DNA of 64,000 nucleotides from Aquilaria yunnanensis (Eukaryota; Streptophyta; Magnoliopsida; Malvales; Thymelaeaceae): positions 36,014,992-36,078,991 of the forward strand of contig CM077600.1 of the NCBI GenBank assembly GCA_039654915.1, written 5' to 3'. The notes under the pieces were generated by a model. It made no database searches, was not told where the DNA came from, and was given only the letters and a program-made list of their open reading frames with translations. Of the stretch, positions 37,773 to 50,200 are shown in pieces (the stretch's first letter is position 1; each line of letters begins with the position of its first letter). Both the position numbers and the translations under genes were made by a program.

Positions 37773-40700
37773 CACTACTAAAATTTTGAAGTTTACTAAT
37801 GTGCGTTTTCAATAGCTGTAAGTTGGTAATTTTAAATTTTCAATGCATAGTCATTAGTAAATCATACGTTAGAAATCCAGTTACCAACGTACAAAATTTA
37901 AGCCGTTAGTAATTACAAATGCGTACGTGTTGGTAATGAGCACGTTGGTAATTACCAACTGTTATGTATCAGATTTGTTTTCCAACAGGCAAAAAACTTA
38001 ACAACGTTCCATGCGTTGGTATTTACCAACAATGCGCGTTGGTAGTATTTCCAATGGGGAGCCGTTGGAAACTAAAATCCTTTAAAAAAATAAAAAAAAT
38101 AATTATTTGTAAATTTCTAATTAAATTTTACTAAATTAATGTACAAATAAATATAAATAAATATTACGAAAACTGAAATATAATTAGTAAAATTATATTT
38201 ATTAAAAATATATGTTATATTTACTAAATGTTATTATGACTAAAAATTATCATAAGTACAATTATAAAAACAAAGATTTTATTAGTACTACAAAATTCAT
38301 AAAAATTCAAAAAAAAAACTAAAAAATGACAAATTTGCACAAAATTGTTAAAATATTTCCAAAACTCAAAGTTCAAAAAAATTCACAAAATTTGGTAAAA
38401 AGTAATAAAAATTTTATAATTCATAAAAATTTGAAAAATTAACACAATTAAAAATATCACAATAATTAACCAAAAATTCACAGAATTAAAACCAAATATA
38501 CAATAGAGAACCGGATCTACCAAATCTACTAAATCAAACAACAAGATATACAATCAATTAACCAAATCTATTAAATCAAAATGAGACAACCGAATCTACA
38601 AGTTCATACATAAAAATTGCAACTAAAAGTACAAATTCAAATATGAAATTATTCACAAAATTGAAATCAAATTTAGTTAAGAGGGGAGGAGACATATGTG
38701 TGTTACAAAATCAAAATTCAAATCAGTGAAGATTGGAGGAGACCCATCACGACATTGTGCCAGGTGGTGGTCGGCTAGGCAGCGTCGGGCGAGGAGGCAA
38801 GGCGAGCAGGTGTCCACAAGGCCAGAGAGGGGCAAAGGTGCTAGTGAGGTGGAGAGGTGAGGAGACGTTGGTGAGGCCGGAGAGGAGCGGAATCATCAGC
38901 AAAGAGGCTTGATCAAGGACGAACAGAGGATAATGGCGGAAGGAGATCCACGGCCAGGGAGGAGAGACGACATTGGGAAAACGTCAAAGGGAGGAGAAAA
39001 AGAGATGATGTTGCTAGGGAGGAGAAGGAGAGGCAACATGGCTAGGTGATGTGAAACTGAGGACAGATGGAGGATAATTGGCAGTCATGGAGGAGAAGGA
39101 GAGGAGGCTGGAGAACGGGACAGAGGGAGGAGAAGGTGAGACCGTGAGAGGCGAGAGCAGAAAGGGTGAAAGGCGGCAAGGGTTATGGGTAAAAGTAAGA
39201 GTTGAGATAGGTTAAGGTATTTAAATGGGTTAGATTAGGGTTTTGTTTGGGCTTTTTTGGCTTTTTGAGCTTCTACATATAAATAATATATGGGCTTTTA
39301 ATATAAGATATATAAATTCATATTATATTGTTATTATTATATTTAAAGTATATATTCTTATATATAATACAATATCTTGTTATTATTATTATTATTATTA
39401 TTAAATAAGTGTATGAGAATATATATTTTAAATTATAATTATTATTTTTAAAAAATGTTTTAAAAAATTTAAAACTTTTCTTTAAAAAATATATAATTTT
39501 ATATATGATTATTATCATTATACATTATAATATATATGATATATTTTAAATATATATTATTATATTAATAATAATAATAATAATAATTATTATTATTATT
39601 ATTATTATATATTTAACTGTTACTAACGTGCTGACGAATTGGTAATTTGACCGTTGGAAAATAGCTGATTTACTAACGCGTTGGACTGTTGGTGAATTAC
39701 CAATGCATTTGGCAATTGGTAAATTTTAATATGTAACCCGTTGATAATTTATCTGTTGAAAAACCTGATTTTTTTTGTTACGGCCCTTCTAGAGGGAGGT
39801 AAGGATTTTAGAATTTAGTGTAGAAGTTTAATTTAAGTTTGTCTAGCAAGAATTAAGAAGTTTGCCAAAGTTCACTAAGTTCCGACAAGAATAAAGCTCT
39901 GAACTAAGTTCAGGGGCAAAATGGTAATTTTGCACCCTGAGTGGCCGGGACGAGTCCCGAGTGTTTTAAAATGAATTTTTAGAACTTAACTTTTAACCTT
40001 AACTCAAACTCAACAAATAGACAAGAATTTAATCAAAAATTGTCAAGTTACAAAGATGGGGGACCTAATTGCACTTAACTTGAAACCTTGGTGATCTTGG
40101 TTGCTAAGTGAGGGTTTAAGAAGGGAAAGAGGGGGAGAAGCTGCCATTAACACGTTCTTAAGCTTCCCTCACTCATTTCTCTCTCAAATTGAACTTGGAA
40201 TCAAGTGATCTTGGTGTCAAAAGGTGCAATTAAGGGTGTTTAAGCTTGGAGGATGCATTTTGAAGCTTGAATCCATGTTTTTGAGGCGTGGAAGAGTGTT
40301 TTTCTCCATCCCCTGTTTTTGAACGAGGTATGATTCATGTTCTTGATTGAATTCGTGTTATTTGATTGATTGGAAGCTTGGGTTTTGGTTGAAAGAGCTG
40401 TTTTTGATGTTTAGGAGCTTTGTTTTGGTTTGAATTTGTGTAGAACTTTGGAAGCTTGTTTGGAAGAGGAAGGGTTCGAATTCTTGCTTGTTCTTGGTGT
40501 TAAGGTAAGGGAGAAAGTGTTTTTAAGTTGTTGGATTGCTTTTGGATTGAAATGGATTGAGAAAGTTGAGTAATTTTTGGGTATGGTGTGAAGAAACGTT
40601 TTTGGGAATTATGATGGACTAGCTAGATTCGAAGGATTGGTTTGATGCTTCTAATGCATCATAGTTTGGCTTTGATAGTTGGTTTTGTTCCTTGCAACAT

Positions 40701-40810
40701 GTACTTCATGTGTATGAAATTTGGTAACTTTTGATGCATGTTTGCTATATGTATTTGGTTGCCAAAGTTCGTAGCAGCAAACGGCCAAATTCTGCAATTT
40801 TGCAGAATTG

Positions 40811-40935
40811 GCGACGCGGCGCCAATTCGCCCGACGATTGGCGACGCGTCACCAATTCATTTTTCAAGTCACAGAACGTTTGTTCGTCGGCGACGCGTCG
40901 CCAATTCTTTTTGCCTTTGGCGACGCGGCGCCAAC
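40811..40935. repeat. Cluster of palindromic GGCGACGCGNCGCC motifs in the LTR
   Basis: Four copies of TTGGCGACGCG(G/T)CGCCAA-like sequence, one of them (CGGCGACGCGTCGCCAA) palindromic almost throughout. They are far more CpG-rich than the rest of the LTR. They may be protein-binding or methylation-target sites (inference). Confidence 0.7.
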
Positions 40936-41360
40936 ACCTAAAAATGGAGGGTTTGACTTTTTGCTGCGTTGACCCGACCGAGACTACGGAAGGCTCGGAA
41001 CGTGCCTAAGGGTCCGAGGATCCCGATGGTACTCCGAAACTTCCGAAAGTCCCACCGGAAGTATGAGTTTTCTTGAACTGTTTGAGGTAAGTAGGTTGCT
41101 TAGGCAACAAGTAAGGAAACAAATGTTGCAATTGAACTTAATTAGCTATCAATAGCTCAGGTGAGAGGTTTAGAACCCTCGTCGGCCTAGCCGTGCGGTA
41201 GCCACGAGGCCCCGAGGCAAAACCTTGTTCATCTAGTTTACATCAAAGAGGCCCTGCGGCCTAGTCTACAAGTCCCATCATAAATTCCCCTGCATAACAA
41301 TTAGGTGAGAGGTTCTATGTTTGAATGAGGCTTGCTAAGGTTTGCCCTTGAGCCATATGA

Positions 41361-41465
41361 TAGGTTGCTAAGTGATAGCGCTTGGCCTATATGTCAGGTT
41401 GCTAAGTGATGGCGCTTGGCCTGTATATGTGTCAGGTTGCTAAGTGATTGCACTTGGCCTGATAC
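41361..41465. repeat. Three tandem imperfect repeats in the LTR
   Basis: The block AGGTTGCTAAGTGATNGC followed by (G/A)CTTGGCCT occurs three times, at spacings of about 33 and 38 bp. Confidence 0.8.
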
Positions 41466-42299
41466 AGAGGACTACTTGAGGAGAGGTCTACCGGCCTAGT
41501 ATATATATATATGACTAGTACCCTCATGCTGTGTGAGCTCGCAGCCAGAGTCCTAGCTTCTTCTTGCAGGTACATCGAAGACCCTTACTGAGAATGTTGA
41601 ATTCTCACTCCCTGTTTGTTATGCAGAGTCTGGAGTAGCAGGACCGGATAATCGCTGAGGATTATCACGGTAGTACCTTTTTGTCTGTAAAGGTACGGTA
41701 GTTGAGAAACTTTAAGTTTCTAGTTTGCTTAAGTGTTTAGTTGGTCTGTTGGTCAGGCTGTGGTACTAACTTGCTTCTTCTTTTGGCTGCAGAGCCTAGT
41801 AGCACTTGGCAAAGGACTTGTGAGACTCGCCACTGGGACAGGAGTCCAAAGTGGGAGCTAGGGTAAAAGATCTCAGCAAAGTCTTGTATTTTGATACAGT
41901 ACTTTATTTTGCCTCCAGTATTTATGTTATAAAGAGTCCTTGACTCAGGGGATTGTTCTCTGGGTGAGAGCATTAGTTACTTATGTATAAATGCTTTCAC
42001 GAGCGGTGTATGTGTAGTTAATCACTCAAAGGTTGATTTTGATATGCTTTGGCATTTTGTATTTATTTATATAGAATTTTACTTAGCCGGCTAAATGTCT
42101 AAATGATTAAATGTTTTATGGTTTTAATAAACCAAGTCAAAGCATAAGTGCATACATATTGCATTTCTAGGTTAATCAACTAGTAGCATTGGATTTAATC
42201 CACACACATAACCAGCTAGCCAATTACAATCCACCGTGAGACAAACGCTCACAGGGTATCCCGGGCAGGGGCACGGGGATCGTGTCATTTTTAGTAATG

Positions 42300-42612
42300 C
42301 AACTTTAATTTAGAAAAGGAAAAGAAGTACTTAATTTTTTCCACCTTTTTCTTCTTCTCTGTTCTACGAACTGATGTTTTGAACCCACTTATTGCGTAGA
42401 AGGTTCAATCACTACATGTGCAATCACTGTGAGCCCTTTGCTACTCTTCTTTCTTGCTCTTCTTTTTTTTGATACAGTTTTTCTTTGCCATCTAAAACTA
42501 AATGGCTCTGAAAATGGTACTAATAAACATGTCATTAATAAGCATACCAATGATTGGACTTGCATGATCTCAATCATTGAAACAAGGAGTGTACTTTTAG
42601 CCAATACAAAAG
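42300..42612. other. Spacer between the two CACTA elements
   Basis: No gene supported. Pyrimidine-rich at 42340-42365 and 42440-42470. See the note on similarity to 37255-37335. Confidence 0.5.
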
Positions 42613-42615
42613 TGA

Positions 42616-44113
42616 CACTACTAAAAAAAAGTGTATTTCCAATAGCCATTTCTAACGGTCTTGCATTGAAAATCAAGAGTTTGCAACGGCTAGCCATTAG
42701 AAAATGATGCGTTGGCAAAACCCCTGTTAGAAAAAGATTTCCAACGGCAAAATTTAAAATAGTTACAATTTTCAATTGCTTGATCGTTGGAAACAAAGCT
42801 GTTGGAAGTTTCTAACGGCCATCCATGAGCTATGGGGTTTTTGGTTTATCAACGGCTATAGCCGTTGGAATTCTGCAACGGTCAACTTGTTACAAATTGG
42901 TCGTTGGAAACTCCGTTTAAAAAAAAATACAAAACTCCGAAAATATATATTTTTTATATATTATCAAAATTATTTTTATATTTACAAAAAAATATATTTT
43001 TATTTTAATAAATACTATATTTTATAATATTACAAAAATAAATTCAATAAAATTACAGAAAAAATCACAAGAGTCATAAAATTAGAAAAATAAAAAAATA
43101 CAAAATTTACAAAAAATACAAAAATGACAAATCAGGAACTAAAAAAATTACAAAAAATTGCAACAAATCATAAAATTCACAACAACCCAAAAAAAGATCA
43201 TAAAAAAAATCACATACATTAAAGAAAAGCAACAAAATCACAACCCAAAATCAGATCTGCAAATGCGAGGCGGAAGAGGAGCGAGGCAACGGAGATTTGA
43301 GAGTGAGAAGGCTGATGGTGACGGAGGAGATGGAGGAGCGAGGCGGAGGAGAAGAAGCTGATGAGCAAGGCGGACAAGGAGACGGAGGAGTGAGGTAGAG
43401 GAGGAGAAGCCCACGACTGAGGCAGAGGAGGAGAGAGGTGCAAACAGCGCATAGGCGATCGGGGAGGAGGGAGGAGAAAGGGCGATGGACGGCGCAAGAA
43501 TGGCGATGGAGAGAGGAGCGAGGCGATGGAGATCTGAGAGCGAGGGGGCTGATGGCGATGAAGAGATGAGCGAACACCTAAAAGCGAGACGGTTGAGAGG
43601 GTGAGAGGAGGGAGAGACGGTTGAGAGAGGACGGGAGTTAAGGAAGATGAGAGAGTTAGCGATATATGACAGTATTTATAGTTAGGATTAGTTTGGGTTA
43701 AGTTTGAGTTATTTTGGCCCATTAATGGGTCTTTTTTTTTTTTGGGCTCAGTTATTATTATTATTATTATTATTTATAATAAAATGTTTTCAAAATACTA
43801 CTTTGTTTTATAAAATTATAAAATTTGTTAGTTTTCAATGGCTTTAGTGTTAGAAATTTGGACATTTGAAATTTCCAACGGTCTCTGTGTCACTGTTGGA
43901 AATAACAGCTTCCACGTTAAAAATTTTTTAATGACCTTTGTGTTGGAATTTTTCTAATAGCATGACCGTTGAAAACTACTGTCTTCAAAATTTTCAATAG
44001 TCAGCCATTAAAAAATGGTCTTCACTATTTCCAACAACTCTTAGCATTAGAAATTTTCAATGGTTTAACTGTTAGAAATTTAGCTGTAGGAAAAATGTGT
44101 TTTTTTAGTAATG
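42616..44113. mobile_element. CACTA-like non-autonomous element 2
   Basis: 1,498 bp. The left end CACTACTAAAAAAAA and the reverse complement of the right end (CATTACTAAAAAAAC) form the terminal inverted repeat. The target duplication TGA is at 42613-42615 and 44114-44116, the 3-bp size expected for CACTA. The subterminal zones carry many (T)CCAACGG/CCGTTGGA motifs in both orientations. Core 43260-43640 is a purine-rich GC block; its antisense frame is Pro/Ser/Leu low-complexity and is not counted as a gene. No transposase. Confidence 0.9.
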
Positions 44114-44280
44114 TGATAAATCCAACAGTATAGGATTATAATGAAAATTCTTCACTCAAATGTTACCAAAAAATCTATCCATAATTCCAACAAAAAGTAA
44201 AGTGAATGAAAATCTGCAAAATCAATAATGTTTGTTTATTGAAATCCATTGAACCACTTTTATATATTATATATGTACAA

Positions 44281-45457
44281 TAGTTAAAATTTATTGATGG
44301 TAACTTAATTTATTTTTTTATCCCAAATGAGTATCTATCCTTTAGATTTGTCTTATCGAGCTACATAAACTCATATAACATATATCAATTAAGTACTTTT
44401 AGTCGATTTTACCATTAAATTAGATGAAAATTGATAACATGACATTAAATAACATTAAAGAAAATCATAAAATAACAATTTTGGTTCTTAAGCTTTTTTT
44501 TAATCACTAATTTTAATCCCTAAACAGCTAGATCTACCTCCTATACCCTCTCAATCAATAAAATCCGAGAAAACCCAAAACCCTCCCGGCCAACCCATCT
44601 TCTGCCATCAATTGGTCCTCCTTTTTTCCCAAAACCACCACCCGCACAGCCCTAGCGAGAGTAGCCCGCCTTCCACTTGTCCGCAGCCGTTAGACCGAAC
44701 TCTCTACAACGCCGCCTGTTTCCTGGCTGTCTCAAGCTGCTGCAAAGCATGAGGAGCAGGACCAAGGTATGGCAAAAGGTGGTAGTGCTCGCGGTGGCTA
44801 TGGGTTGTCAAAAGGTGGTGGGACAGATAGGCCAGAATGCCACCCAGATCCAACGCCATCGGGAAAGACATGAGGAGAAACTAGACTCGATTCCATGTGA
44901 GATCGATGGCTGCGGCGGCTAGATGCGAGGGACGGACAGACGGCCTTGACGCGACGGACGGACAAACAAACTTGATGCGACGTCGCCCAAATCCGCCGCT
45001 GTGAACCAGTCCACTTCCAATGGCAACTGAGAAGTGGGATTTGGAAAGCGACATGGAGAGGCGACGACGGGGGAGGGGGAAGGGGAAGAGAGAGATTCGG
45101 GCGGTGGTGGCAGCGACATAGAGAGTTGGACGTGGGCGGAGGAGGCTAGAGAGAGGAGGGAGGGACTAGGGAGTAGAAGAAAAAGTAAATTTAGGCTTGG
45201 AAGAGTAGGTTTACAATTTTAAGGTTTAGAATGATTGATTAAAAAAGCTTAAAGACTAAAATTATTATTAAAATTTTATTTTAATGTTATTTAATTTTAT
45301 GTCACAAATTTTCATCTAATTTAATTGTACAATCGATGAAAAATACTTAATTGGGATGTGCTATATGAGTTTATGTAGTTTATTAAGATAAATATAAATA
45401 TTAGATACTTATTTGTGACAAAAAAATAAGTTAAGATATCGCCAGTGAACTTTATCC
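44281..45457. mobile_element. Mutator-like non-autonomous element 1 (MULE-1)
   Basis: Long diverged inverted ends: 44281 to about 44500 matches the reverse complement of about 45240-45457 (shared ACATAAACTCATATA, AATTAAGTA, TTAAATTAGATGAAAAT blocks in order). A 9-bp imperfect target duplication, TATGTACAA (44272-44280) and TATTTACAA (45458-45466), fits Mutator. The centre (44540-45220) is GC-rich, unlike the ends, and looks like captured host sequence, but no family is recognisable in its frames. Confidence 0.8.
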
Positions 45458-45466
45458 TATTTACAA

Positions 45467-46829
45467 CCTATACTCTTTGTTCCTCAACCTTTAAGAACAA
45501 CTCACAATTAAAGCAATTTAGAATTGATAAAGATGACTTTTTTAGTTTTAGCAGATGCTACCACGAGAGATCAAGCTAAAAAGGAAGAAGATCTACACAC
45601 AATTGGTTAAATTTCAATTTTACCATTAACATTTTGGAAAATATTCCATTTAGTACTTTAGTGGCTTGCCAGGCACATTTAAGAGAGTATGTATGTGGGC
45701 ATTAAAACCTAAGAAAAGTATCAAATTTTCTACTGATATTAGGCTCATGGTCCGAATTGTCTATCAAAATTTTCTTTGATAACAATATTGTCAGTAATGT
45801 TATAATTTGGGATAGAATGTGTCACTAATGTTAAAGCTTTGAATCTAATATGTCACAAATTATTAAGAATCTAATGATAAAAGTGATAAGTTGTTAGTTT
45901 TGATCTTAGGGCACTAATGTAATTTTTAACAAACTTTAGAAACTTTATATAATTTACCATTTTTATTTTTATTTTTTGTGCTTTAGCCATCACATTCATC
46001 ATCAAATCTGCCATTAGTCCCTCCAAAAATGAAATTCAAATGCATCACCTATTGTGATGCATTTTTTATTGCTCAATTCTAATAAAATGAAACTTACTCA
46101 TCCAATTACAATGTATTTCCAAGCCTCGTCATGTTGTCTTTCAATCATTTGAATTCACCGCCACCCACCACTTCATCGACCTCTTTAGCCAATTTTGTCC
46201 AATAGAGAATATTTAGGTACAATTCATGGGCATTATACCCAATTCCTCAATTCATCACCTGGTTCCGTTATCAACTAAGTATACAATTTAAACCAAATCG
46301 GATGGGTTTAATTTGAAATATGACAATTGTCTTGTTACAAATATTGATGCCAGCGCTATATTCTCTGGTATCACCTCGATCACTTAGTGGCAGATTCAAC
46401 AGTGAAGGATATAATGGCTCGAATCGATACACAAAAAATGAAAATGGTAAGCTACATAAATTTTTTAAAGTTTGTTAAAAGTTACATTAATATAATAATA
46501 TTTCAAAATCAACAACTTCTCATTTTTATCATTAGGTTTTTTATGTTGGTGGCATGCTCTATGTCAAATTGTAACACTAATAATATATCCAATCCAAAAC
46601 TATAAAGTCTATAGCAATATCAGTACCAAAGAAAATTTTAGTGGGTAAATCAATCCAGCAACCAGACAATAGTGAAAATTTTGGTATTTTTTCATTGAAA
46701 AAAAAACAATGGGAAGAAACAACGGCACCACCACCGAGCGCCCGTTAAGCCAAAAAGAAAAAGGGCCAAAAACAAAAAATTACAAAGGGCCGTCCTCGTT
46801 CGTCCAGTCGAAAAATACGCATAAACCAT
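45467..46829. other. Intergenic, upstream of the sphingoid hydroxylase
   Basis: AT-rich with no supported gene. A short perfect hairpin with AAATGCATCAC arms lies at about 46037-46063. The hydroxylase promoter is presumably in the last few hundred bases. Confidence 0.55.
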
Positions 46830-47191
46830 TCTCTATCAGTCGATGCGTAGATCTGAATGCGCAATATTTTCTGAAAGTTTCCACTGATTTTCATTAATCT
46901 CTCCCCTTGTTTCCTGTAAGTAAACTTCTCTTGTAGCGATATTTTTCTGTTCTCCATTTCATCTTCTTCAACGGTAGAGTTTTGAGTTTCAAGTCCAAAA
47001 TCCTTGTTCTACATCTCATTTCAATAGTTTTCAGATGTTTATTTTATTTTTTTTTCTTTTCACTTATACTCCTAGATCAACGTAGTGTACTAGATTTCAG
47101 TTCATTTTGTGTGAGTAAGCTGTATTGATCGAAAGAACTGAATTGTGCTTCAATTATTTTTATTTTCATTTTCATTTTTATCATATTGCAG
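46830..47191 (+). other. Predicted 5' leader exon and leader intron of the hydroxylase gene
   Basis: A donor TCCT|GTAAGT at 46915/46916 and an acceptor ATTGCAG ending at 47191 bracket a 276-bp intron. The leader continues from 47192 to ATG 47298. The 5' boundary of the leader is approximate. Confidence 0.5.
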
Positions 47192-47297
47192 GGGCAGGAA
47201 ATGCTTTCACTTCTTGATCTTTGTAAGTAAATGTGATCCTGGGTTTATGCTGGATTTTGGATTGGAAATCTGATTCCAGTTGGTAGATTGGGCAGAA

Positions 47298-50200
47298 ATG
47301 GTATTTTGGGAAGGTTACGTGAGTGATGAAGCAATGGGCACATTTGCCCCAGTTGTTGTTTATTGGTTGTATGCTGGGTTTTATCAACTGTTACCGCCTC
47401 TGGATAAGTACAGGTTGCACACTAGAAAAGAAGAGGAGCAGAAGAATTTGGTGCCTCTGCAATCAGTGGTTAAGGGTGTTTTGCTTCAGCAGCTTGTTCA
47501 AGCCACTGTTGCTCAGTTGCTCTTCCTGGTACGCTAACACTATGAATTTCTTAGTTTGATTGTCTCCATTTGTGATTAGTCTCCACTATTAGACAGTTTC
47601 TACTTCAACGTCATGTCTTAAATCTCATTTTGCTATTCAGATTTTTTTTTTTAAATTCAAATATGCTTGCGGATGTATTTACTGGCCTCAAAAAAAAGTG
47701 AAGAGACTGATCCAAGTTATCTATATTGGAAATATCGGATGTAGTGAGAGAAAATGGGGATTCAAGTCATGTTATTAAGGAAAATGGTTCTGTATCTGTA
47801 AGCAGAGCATAAATGCTCAAGTTTGGAGGCCTGTGCTGATAGGGAAAGCAAGGTGCATCTAGTTAATAATCTTAATGTTTGACGTATTTTGTTTTAAGAT
47901 TGAAAAGAGTAATTGGAACTGTCAAAAATATTTATGATTCGCAGAATATGTGTTCTCAGATGACTATTTTATGGTTCTGCTTTTGAGCGCTTGAGAATCT
48001 AGAAATCATTGTCTTTTACAATGAACTGGATATGGCTTTATTTTGTCTTGGTTCAAAGGCAGTTGCAGAAGATCAATTTTATGCCCAGCCTATGTAAATC
48101 TTTGAGGTGTTGGTTTTGGGACTTAGTTAAGTATATCCTCATCCCTTATACTTTTGGCATTCTCTGGGTGCCTTAATATGCATACATACATACATATGTA
48201 CACATACACACACACACACATCTTTTTCTTATGAAGATAAAAAAAGAGTAAGCCAAAAAGACCTTGAGACAGTAAAAGAACCGCTGATTTACTTATCTTG
48301 ACATTGCTCTGGGTTATTTGTGTGTATGTGTAGGAATATTCAGGATGCGTAATGCCAAATGCTGGTTCACCAATATCACTTATTTGCAGAACCAGAATCT
48401 ATCGATTCTGATTTGCCTCCTAGTTCTAGGTGATAGAAGCCCATGCAGTAAAGTTGGTTGTCACTGCTGTCTAGGGTCTTAAGTCTGCATGAGGAAGTTT
48501 TATATTGCATTAGGTAGAAACTACCAGCTTTGTCTGAACCATCTAAATTTTTGTGTAGAAGTTGTTTCCAACTTATTTTCTTCCTCATGGATGTTAAAAA
48601 ATGGCTACTATTTGTTAACTCTAGGTTTTGCAGATGTACAATGTTGCCATTGTCCTAAGATATTAACCTGTGAAGCTTGTTAAGTGAAATTAAAAAAAAA
48701 AAAATTAATCATCTCCCTTTTTCAGTCAAGGTAAACAATGTTCTATTTGTGGTGTGGCATCATGTAGATAGGTTTTAGTTTTAAGTTACTACGGAAGCAG
48801 CATTAATGGACTCCATGGTTGTCACTAATGACTGTAGTTTGGGTGAATATATTCTTCTGGTCTGGGAAGAGCTCGGCATGGAAAATAATCTCAGTTCACT
48901 CAGTTGTCAGTTTGAATATGGCCCTGGACCCTTTTGCTTTTTAAGATACTATGCTGGGTTAGTTCAGTGAGAGGAGAAATGATCACTCTCTGCTGGAACA
49001 GATCTAAATCTTTTTTACCCTTTTGTTTGTCCGGGGGATGATAACGATGATTTGTGTCAAACAAGTGTATACCACCTGTAAACCAGAAACTGTGTTGTTT
49101 ACATGGTCCTTGTTACATCTATCACTAGTCCTCTTTCAACACAGTCTGGAAGATTTAGCTCTTCTTTGTGAGTCCTCTATGCTCATATTGGACAAACCAG
49201 CTTCTCCTGTTTCTGAACTGGAATCCACAGATTGGGGTTTGCTAAATATTAACCGGGCAAGTAAATAATTGGCTGTTTGTTTTGAAGGAATGGAGGATTC
49301 GGAAAATGAATTTTTTAGAAGCCTTGGAGAAGTTCAAGATCTTGAATCACAAAAGGAAACAGAGGACAGAAGTCACAGAACCAGGCAACAACAAAATAGG
49401 AATTATTTGAGAACTAACAAGGTGTGGATGTGTTGTTAGCTAGAATGGTAGGAAGGAAGGATTGTGTTCCAATAGTTCAGGGGGCAGGGAGGGGAAGGTT
49501 CTTGATACAGCAGACTAGAGATCAAGGTTGGAGGACCTCAATTTAGGGGCTTTTCAAAGTGAAAGATCCATGACTGATTTTGAGGATATCATATATTGGG
49601 TCCGAACTCTAGTTTGGAAACCCTTACTAATGACACTCTGGCTTTAATTAACTGTTGGCTCATAGAACATTACCAAGGCAAAATCTCAGCAGAAGTTGCC
49701 AGAATGATGCTCTCAGTATGCCAAGGATTGGGAGTCATCCTTAATGGCCATGTAGAGTTGGTTAGGAGGATCAAGAAATAAAAAAAATGGAAAACTGATC
49801 ATCCTCAGTTGTAAGTGAGAATATGAGAATTATAGTGGCCCTAGGTTTGAACTTGTGATTTTTTTGAATTGATGGCTGTATGGTTTTGTGGTGTTTTAAT
49901 TTGTTTGCTTTCTTTCCTTTCTCAGTTCTAGACTAACTAGCCACCTATCTATCCTTGGGGTAGTAACCCCTGGGCACTTACTTCCACTTCAGAAAGAAAG
50001 GGACTCCAAAAGCATATGCATATCATACTTCTTTCTATTGCTTGACTGGCCAAAACTATTGAATTGTGGGTGATATCCGAAATTGCCTGTAGCTTTAAAG
50101 TTTCATACATAGTGTCAATGCTTTCCATCTTTTTTAGCGCTCGTAATTTGGATTCTTCTTTTTTGGTTAGTTGACCTCAAAGGCAGATGCATCCGGTACC

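Larger units (their letters stand above)
39776..42287. mobile_element. Solo LTR, 2.5 kb, inside CACTA-like element 1
   Basis: Starts TGTTACGGCC, ends CGTGTCA, and is flanked by a perfect 5-bp direct repeat TTTTT (39771-39775 and 42288-42292). No gag or pol frame occurs inside, so this is one LTR left by unequal recombination. The size and TGTTACGGCC start suggest a Ty3/Gypsy family (inference). It contains palindromic GGCGACGCG repeats (about 40811-40935) and a three-fold repeat at about 41361-41465. Confidence 0.8.
37773..42299. mobile_element. CACTA-like non-autonomous element 1, interrupted by a solo LTR
   Basis: Left end CACTACTAAAA at 37773. The right end is split: the T run at 39769-39775 and, beyond the LTR, TTTTTAGTAATG at 42288-42299, which matches the right end of element 2. 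Both subterminal zones are dense in short motifs (GTTGGTAATT, ACCAACG and complements), the usual transposase-binding arrangement of CACTA elements. The interior is AT-rich except for a purine-rich GC block at 38740-39200. No transposase. The 3-bp flanks (TTA left, CAA right) do not match, so a target duplication is not confirmed. Confidence 0.75.

Noticed and set aside
39776..42287. Complete LTR retrotransposon
   Set aside because: No gag, protease, RT or integrase frame and no second LTR; it is a single LTR with its own target duplication.
43219..43722. 167-codon minus-strand frame in CACTA-2
   Set aside because: Ser/Pro/Leu low complexity, mirror of a purine-rich tract, and contained within the transposon; no domain.
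49023..49781. Frames inside the SBH intron
   Set aside because: Short, without conserved motifs, some begin at non-ATG codons; no splice evidence for an extra exon in SBH, whose protein is complete without them.
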